Positions 5,822 to 8,773 of a stretch of DNA of 8,773 nt are shown here, in pieces. The first letter of the stretch is position 1. Each line of letters starts with the position of its first letter. The position numbers and the translations under genes were made by a program. Below the pieces are notes generated by a model that was not told the origin of the DNA, did no database searches, and worked only from the letters and a program-made list of their open reading frames with translations. The DNA comes from Ruminococcaceae bacterium UBA737 (GTDB lineage: Bacteria; Bacillota; Clostridia; Oscillospirales; Acutalibacteraceae), in assembly GCA_002297415.1 (NCBI GenBank), contig DBKZ01000073.1, positions 2,343-11,115 on the forward strand, given 5' to 3'.

Positions 5822-7913
5822 GCTGTCTTTAAAAAATATGAAAAAGAGCTTTAAGGACTATGCTATATATTTTATCACCTTGGTCCTTGGCGTCGCAGTA
5901 TTTTATATGTTCAATTCCCTTGATTCTCAGCAGGCAATGCTGCAGGTTTCAAGCTCTACCAAAGAAATGATAAAGCTTATGATTGAAATGCTCGGAATGG
6001 TATCTGTCTTTATAGCGGTAATTCTAGGACTTTTAATCGTTTATGCAAATAATTTTCTTATAAACAGAAGAAAAAAGGAATTCGGAATTTATCTTACTCT
6101 CGGAATGGGAAAAGCTCAGATTTCAAGAATACTTTTGATTGAAACTGTTTTTATCGGACTTATTTCACTTGTTATAGGACTTGTGATAGGCGTGTTTTCT
6201 TCTCAGCTTATGTCTGTTTTGGTTGCGAAGCTTTTTAAAGCCGATATGAGCGGATATGAATTTGTCTTTTCGAAAAATGCCTGCATAAAAACCGTTATTT
6301 ATTTTGCGATAATGTATGTTGCGGTGCTTATTTTCAATGCTTTCACGGTTTCGCGCTATAAGCTTATTAACCTTTTAACCGCCGTTAAGAAAAACGAACG
6401 CATTAAAATGAAAAATCCTATTGTCTGTATTTTTGTTTTCCTTATTTCCGCATTGGGTCTTGCAGGCGCTTATTATGAAGTGACAAAAGGCGTTTTTAAG
6501 CTTAAAAATGTTCATGAAACTTCAAGGGCTATCGGCATATCGGTTGTAATCGGAGTTATCTGTACAGTTCTTATTTTCTGGTCTTTTTCAGGCTTTGTTC
6601 TGAAGCTTATTCAGTCTAAAAAGAGCGTTTATTTAAAGGGAACGAATATGTTCGTTTTAAGACAGCTCCATAATAAGATTAACACAACGGTTATAAGCAT
6701 GAGCGTTATTTGCCTTATGCTTTTCGTAACGATTACCGCCTTATCCTCTTCAATCGCACTGAAAAATTCAATGCAGGCGGATATAGAAAAAACAACACCT
6801 GTTGATATAAATCTCTATAAAACCGCAAATCTTCCCGAAAAAACAATGGATTCTTCGGGCAATGAAACGGTATACTCTGATGAATTAAGAGAGGATTCAA
6901 GAAAAAATATTTCTTACACGCTCTCTCAAAACGGATTTGATTTAAACAGATTAAAGAATATCAATGAAATTCCGATTTATGTTATTGACGGGCTTGACTG
7001 GGAAAAGTCATTAGGCGGTTATGCTTCTGAAATCAAGAAAAAATTCCCTATGATGGAGCTTAAAACAAAAGAGCAGATAATAAAGGCATCGGATTATAAT
7101 AAAATCGCTTCCGCTTACGGAAAAGAAACTTTTTCATTAAAAAATAATGAATATGTTATAATCTGCAATTATGAAAGCATTGCGCAGATGCGGAATGTCG
7201 CGCTTAAGGGAAATACCGAAATAGAAATAAACGGCGAAAAGTTAAGACCTAAATATAAAAGCTGTAAGGACGGATATATCGAAATTTCTACAAGCGAAAC
7301 TAATGTCGGAATTATCATTGTTCCGGACAGTATTAATTTAAGCGCAAGCGACCAACAACTTTGGTTATTAAGCGCGGATTACAGCGCGCTTTCAAAAAAT
7401 GAAAGAGAAAAAACCGAGGCATATTTTGCTGATGACAATTCTTCTTTAATCAGCAAATTAAACGAAAGCGGAAGCACGCTTAAGGGTGTTACTAAAATTC
7501 ATTTGATTGAAGCAAGCATAGGTCTTTCAACAATAATTGTTTTCATAGCAATTTATCTCGGTATAGTATTTCTTATCGTAAGCTGTGCTGTTTTAGCTCT
7601 TAAACAGCTTACCGAAAGCTCGGATAACAAACAGCGATATATAATTTTAAGAAAAATCGGGTGCGATGAAAAAATGATAAATAAAGCGCTTTTCAGACAG
7701 ATTGCCGTATTTTTCTGTATGCCGCTTATTCTTGCAGTCATTCATTCCGTTTTCGGAATTCAGTTCGCGCTTTCGATTTTTGAAACTATTGCTTCAAAAA
7801 GTCAGCTTGTGCCGTCGGTAATAGCCAGTGTGATTGTGATAGGTGCCGTTTATGCCTGCTATTTTATCGCAACATATTTAGGAAGCAAAAATATAATTAA
7901 AGAGGAAAATTGA
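5811..7913 (+). CDS. Bce-type ABC transporter permease with large extracellular domain, BceB-like
   Basis: The 700-residue protein has ten predicted membrane helices at about 19-36, 58-80, 106-130, 157-178, 203-221, 240-263, 294-315, 572-597, 630-652 and 666-690. Between helices 7 and 8 lies an extracellular domain of about 255 residues, the topology that defines BceB-type permeases and is thought to contact the peptide antibiotic. FtsX-like cytoplasmic segments occur near RRKKEFGIYLTLGMG (86-100) and again near RYIILRKIGCDE (609-620). The length is slightly above the usual 640-670. GGAGGTGA (5795-5802) inside the ATPase gene lies 8 nt before the ATG, and the 11-nt overlap points to coupled synthesis. 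It is the likely partner of the short-loop kinase. Confidence 0.93.
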   Translation: MLFKLSLKNMKKSFKDYAIYFITLVLGVAVFYMFNSLDSQQAMLQVSSSTKEMIKLMIEMLGMVSVFIAVILGLLIVYANNFLINRRKKEFGIYLTLGMGKAQISRILLIETVFIGLISLVIGLVIGVFSSQLMSVLVAKLFKADMSGYEFVFSKNACIKTVIYFAIMYVAVLIFNAFTVSRYKLINLLTAVKKNERIKMKNPIVCIFVFLISALGLAGAYYEVTKGVFKLKNVHETSRAIGISVVIGVICTVLIFWSFSGFVLKLIQSKKSVYLKGTNMFVLRQLHNKINTTVISMSVICLMLFVTITALSSSIALKNSMQADIEKTTPVDINLYKTANLPEKTMDSSGNETVYSDELREDSRKNISYTLSQNGFDLNRLKNINEIPIYVIDGLDWEKSLGGYASEIKKKFPMMELKTKEQIIKASDYNKIASAYGKETFSLKNNEYVIICNYESIAQMRNVALKGNTEIEINGEKLRPKYKSCKDGYIEISTSETNVGIIIVPDSINLSASDQQLWLLSADYSALSKNEREKTEAYFADDNSSLISKLNESGSTLKGVTKIHLIEASIGLSTIIVFIAIYLGIVFLIVSCAVLALKQLTESSDNKQRYIILRKIGCDEKMINKALFRQIAVFFCMPLILAVIHSVFGIQFALSIFETIASKSQLVPSVIASVIVIGAVYACYFIATYLGSKNIIKEEN

Positions 7914-7917
7914 ATTT

Positions 7918-7956
7918 AATCCTAAGACCGAAAAATTGCGGTCTTAGGATTTCTTT
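7918..7956 (+). terminator. Strong intrinsic terminator closing the Bce-like module
   Basis: A perfect 13-bp stem pairs AATCCTAAGACCG (7918-7930) with its complement at 7939-7951 around an 8-nt loop, followed by TTCTTT. It starts 4 nt after the permease stop. It is the strongest terminator in the window and separates the transporter from the sigma factor unit. Confidence 0.93.
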
Positions 7957-7983
7957 ATGGATTTTTTAAAAATTACGCAGTAT

Positions 7984-8012
7984 AATTATTTTAAAAAAGA
8001 TTTAAAATAATT
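7984..8012. repeat. Perfect AT-only 12-bp inverted repeat upstream of the sigma gene
   Basis: AATTATTTTAAA (7984-7995) and TTTAAAATAATT (8001-8012) are perfect inverted copies around AAAGA. A G-T pair and two more pairs extend the arms outward to 7981 and 8015. There is no T-tract on the + strand after it. It overlaps a TATAAT at 7981-7986 and abuts the candidate ECF -35, so it could be an operator, an upstream element or a cruciform-prone site; its function is unknown. Confidence 0.6.
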
Positions 8013-8039
8013 GTAAGGTTGAGCGCTTTTTTCTGTCTT
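8012..8039 (+). promoter_or_regulatory. Candidate ECF-type autoregulatory promoter
   Basis: TGTAAG (8012-8017) and TGTCTT (8034-8039) are spaced by 16 nt. They resemble the TGTAAC/TGAAAC -35 and CGTC-type -10 of many ECF promoters, and ECF sigma genes commonly transcribe themselves. Transcription would start near 8045-8047, downstream of or at the earliest GTG and upstream of the chosen start. The match is partial, and a housekeeping promoter using TATAAT at 7981-7986 is an alternative. Confidence 0.4.
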
Positions 8040-8041
8040 AT

Positions 8042-8056
8042 AGGGTGAAAGACCCT
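8042..8056 (+). other. Small GC-rich leader hairpin
   Basis: AGGGT and ACCCT form a 5-bp stem around GAAAG, followed by TTTTAAA. It would sit at the very 5' end of a transcript from the candidate ECF promoter, where it could protect the RNA end or attenuate weakly. The stem is short, so it may be chance. Confidence 0.35.
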
Positions 8057-8067
8057 TTTAAAGTGTT

Positions 8068-8076
8068 AAAAGGAGG
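8068..8076 (+). promoter_or_regulatory. Ribosome binding site fixing the sigma factor start at GTG 8084
   Basis: AAAAGGAGG ends 7 nt before the GTG at 8084, an ideal spacing. An in-frame GTG at 8045 has no Shine-Dalgarno sequence and would add 13 residues (MKDPFKVLKGGFW) that translate the ribosome site itself. Confidence 0.85.
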
Positions 8077-8083
8077 TTTTTGG

Positions 8084-8647
8084 GTGGAAGATAAAAGAAT
8101 TGTAGAGCTTTACTTTGAAAGAAATGAATCAGCCATAAAAGAAACCGATTTAAAATACGGTGCTTATTGCTATGCTGTCTCAAATAATATATTACATAAT
8201 AATGAGGACTCCGAAGAATGCGTTAATGAAACTTGGGTTAGAGCTTGGAACACGATTCCGCCTAAAAAGCCTCAATATCTGCGAATATTTCTTGCGAAGA
8301 TAACCCGAAATATTTCCTTTAATCTTTATAATTCATACAATGCCAAAAAACGAGGCTGTGGAGAAATTCACCTTATTTTAGAAGAATTATCAGAGTGTAT
8401 TGCAAGCGAATCTGACGTAGAGGACGATTGCATTGCCAAAGAGCTTGCGCAAATTTTGCGGATATTTGTAAAGGATTTGCCAGAAAGAGAAGGAAATATA
8501 TTTTTACGGCGTTACTTTTTCGGTGAACCGATATCCGTTATAGCTGAAAAGTATAATATCAGCGAAAACAATGCAACTGTCATTCTGAGCAGGATACGCC
8601 GAAAGCTTAAACACCGACTTATAAACGAGGGTTATTTTGATGAATAG
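8084..8647 (+). CDS. ECF-family RNA polymerase sigma factor
   Basis: From GTG 8084 the product has 187 residues, normal for an ECF sigma. Region 2 spans about 8-92, with the core-binding/melting helices visible as EDSEECVNETWVRAWNTIP (41-59) and FLAKITRNISFNLYN (69-83). Region 4 spans about 120-182, with LPEREGNIFLRRYFFGEPI and the helix-turn-helix through VIAEKYNISENNATVILSRIRRKLK. There is no region 1.1 or 3. It directs polymerase to a small set of promoters, possibly its own. The next gene starts inside its last codons (8-nt overlap), the usual place for an anti-sigma factor. The subgroup and stimulus are not recognisable; sigma factors of this look are common in gut Clostridia. Confidence 0.92.
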   Translation: MEDKRIVELYFERNESAIKETDLKYGAYCYAVSNNILHNNEDSEECVNETWVRAWNTIPPKKPQYLRIFLAKITRNISFNLYNSYNAKKRGCGEIHLILEELSECIASESDVEDDCIAKELAQILRIFVKDLPEREGNIFLRRYFFGEPISVIAEKYNISENNATVILSRIRRKLKHRLINEGYFDE

Positions 8648-8773
8648 AAAAGATTTATTTAACAGCTTTAATGAAATTGACGAAAGTTTGCTTGAACGCT
8701 CCGAAACCGCCTGAAAGAATAAAATTCCCATTTGGCACAAATGGGGTGTTTTAGCCTCATGCTTTTTTCTTGC
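8640..8773 (+). pseudogene. Anti-sigma-like gene interrupted by an in-frame TGA (3' partial)
   Basis: ATG 8640 overlaps the sigma stop by 8 nt and has GAGGG at 8627-8631. Translation gives MNRKDLFNSFNEIDESLLER then SETA and a TGA at 8712-8714. In the same frame the sequence continues KNK-IPIWHKWGVLASCFFL to the window end. A short charged N-terminus, then a basic W-x-K-W stretch entering a hydrophobic helix is what I would expect of the single-span partner proteins that follow such sigma genes. The whole frame therefore looks like one gene broken by a point mutation (CGA to TGA would suffice), with the remainder outside the window. Alternatives are a sequencing error, recoding, or a real 24-residue peptide. 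TGA also ends the kinase and permease genes, so it is not a normal sense codon here. Confidence 0.6.

Noticed and set aside
8045..8083. N-terminal extension of the sigma factor from GTG 8045
   Set aside because: There is no ribosome site before 8045, and the extra codons translate a strong AAAAGGAGG that serves the GTG at 8084.
8712..8714. TGA read as tryptophan or selenocysteine
   Set aside because: TGA also ends the kinase (4951-4953) and permease (7911-7913) genes, and no stable selenocysteine-type hairpin directly follows apart from the codon-explained one. A mutation or sequencing error is simpler.
8727..8745. CCCATTTG-GCA-CAAATGGG hairpin followed by TGTTTT as a terminator after the short 8640-8714 frame
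   Set aside because: The pairing arises from codons for P-I-W-H-K-W-G, which look like a coding motif, and the T-tract is short. It is kept only as a weak alternative if the 24-residue peptide proves real.
1..8773. CRISPR arrays, tRNA or rRNA genes, transposases or attachment sites
   Set aside because: No regularly spaced identical repeats, cloverleaf sequences or transposase/integrase motifs were seen on either strand.

Overview
The window looks like a chromosomal segment of a low-GC, anaerobic gut-type Clostridia, with an Oscillospiraceae/Ruminococcus-like flavour. The reasons are AT-rich genes with strong GGAGG-type ribosome sites, an SPKTG sorting signal, InlB-type (Listeria-Bacteroides) repeats with the CSVCG motif common in such surface proteins, a Bce-type antimicrobial-peptide module, and an ECF sigma factor with a translationally coupled downstream partner. 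All genes lie on the + strand. The taxonomic guess is inference; no rRNA or other marker gene is present.

Layout. (1) Positions 1-3162 hold the C-terminal 1053 residues of a very large cell-surface protein that runs off the left edge. It has the end of one beta-helix-like block, one InlB repeat, a second beta-helix block, five more InlB repeats, Ig-like domains around a CxxC patch, and a sorting signal with membrane anchor. A terminator follows. (2) Positions 3217-7913 hold a complete BceRS-BceAB-like module: response regulator, intramembrane-sensing kinase, ABC ATPase and ten-helix FtsX-type permease. The first pair overlaps by 14 nt and the second pair by 11 nt. The 100-nt gap between the pairs carries an 18-bp palindrome and a -10 box with no good -35, which fits an inducible transporter promoter driven by the response regulator. 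A strong terminator closes the module. (3) Positions 7957-8773 hold an AT-rich palindrome, a candidate autoregulated ECF promoter, an ECF sigma factor gene (GTG start at 8084), and the start of an overlapping anti-sigma-like gene. That last gene carries an in-frame TGA at 8712-8714, after which recognisable coding sequence continues in the same frame to the window edge.

Functionally the region is envelope-oriented. It combines a wall-anchored adhesin-like protein, a peptide-antibiotic sensing and detoxification module, and an ECF sigma/anti-sigma pair. The terminators show three separate transcription units, so shared regulation is only a possibility. The known-system content is ordinary. The points most worth checking are the internal stop in the anti-sigma-like gene, the base-composition gradient inside the surface-protein gene, and the candidate regulatory palindromes.
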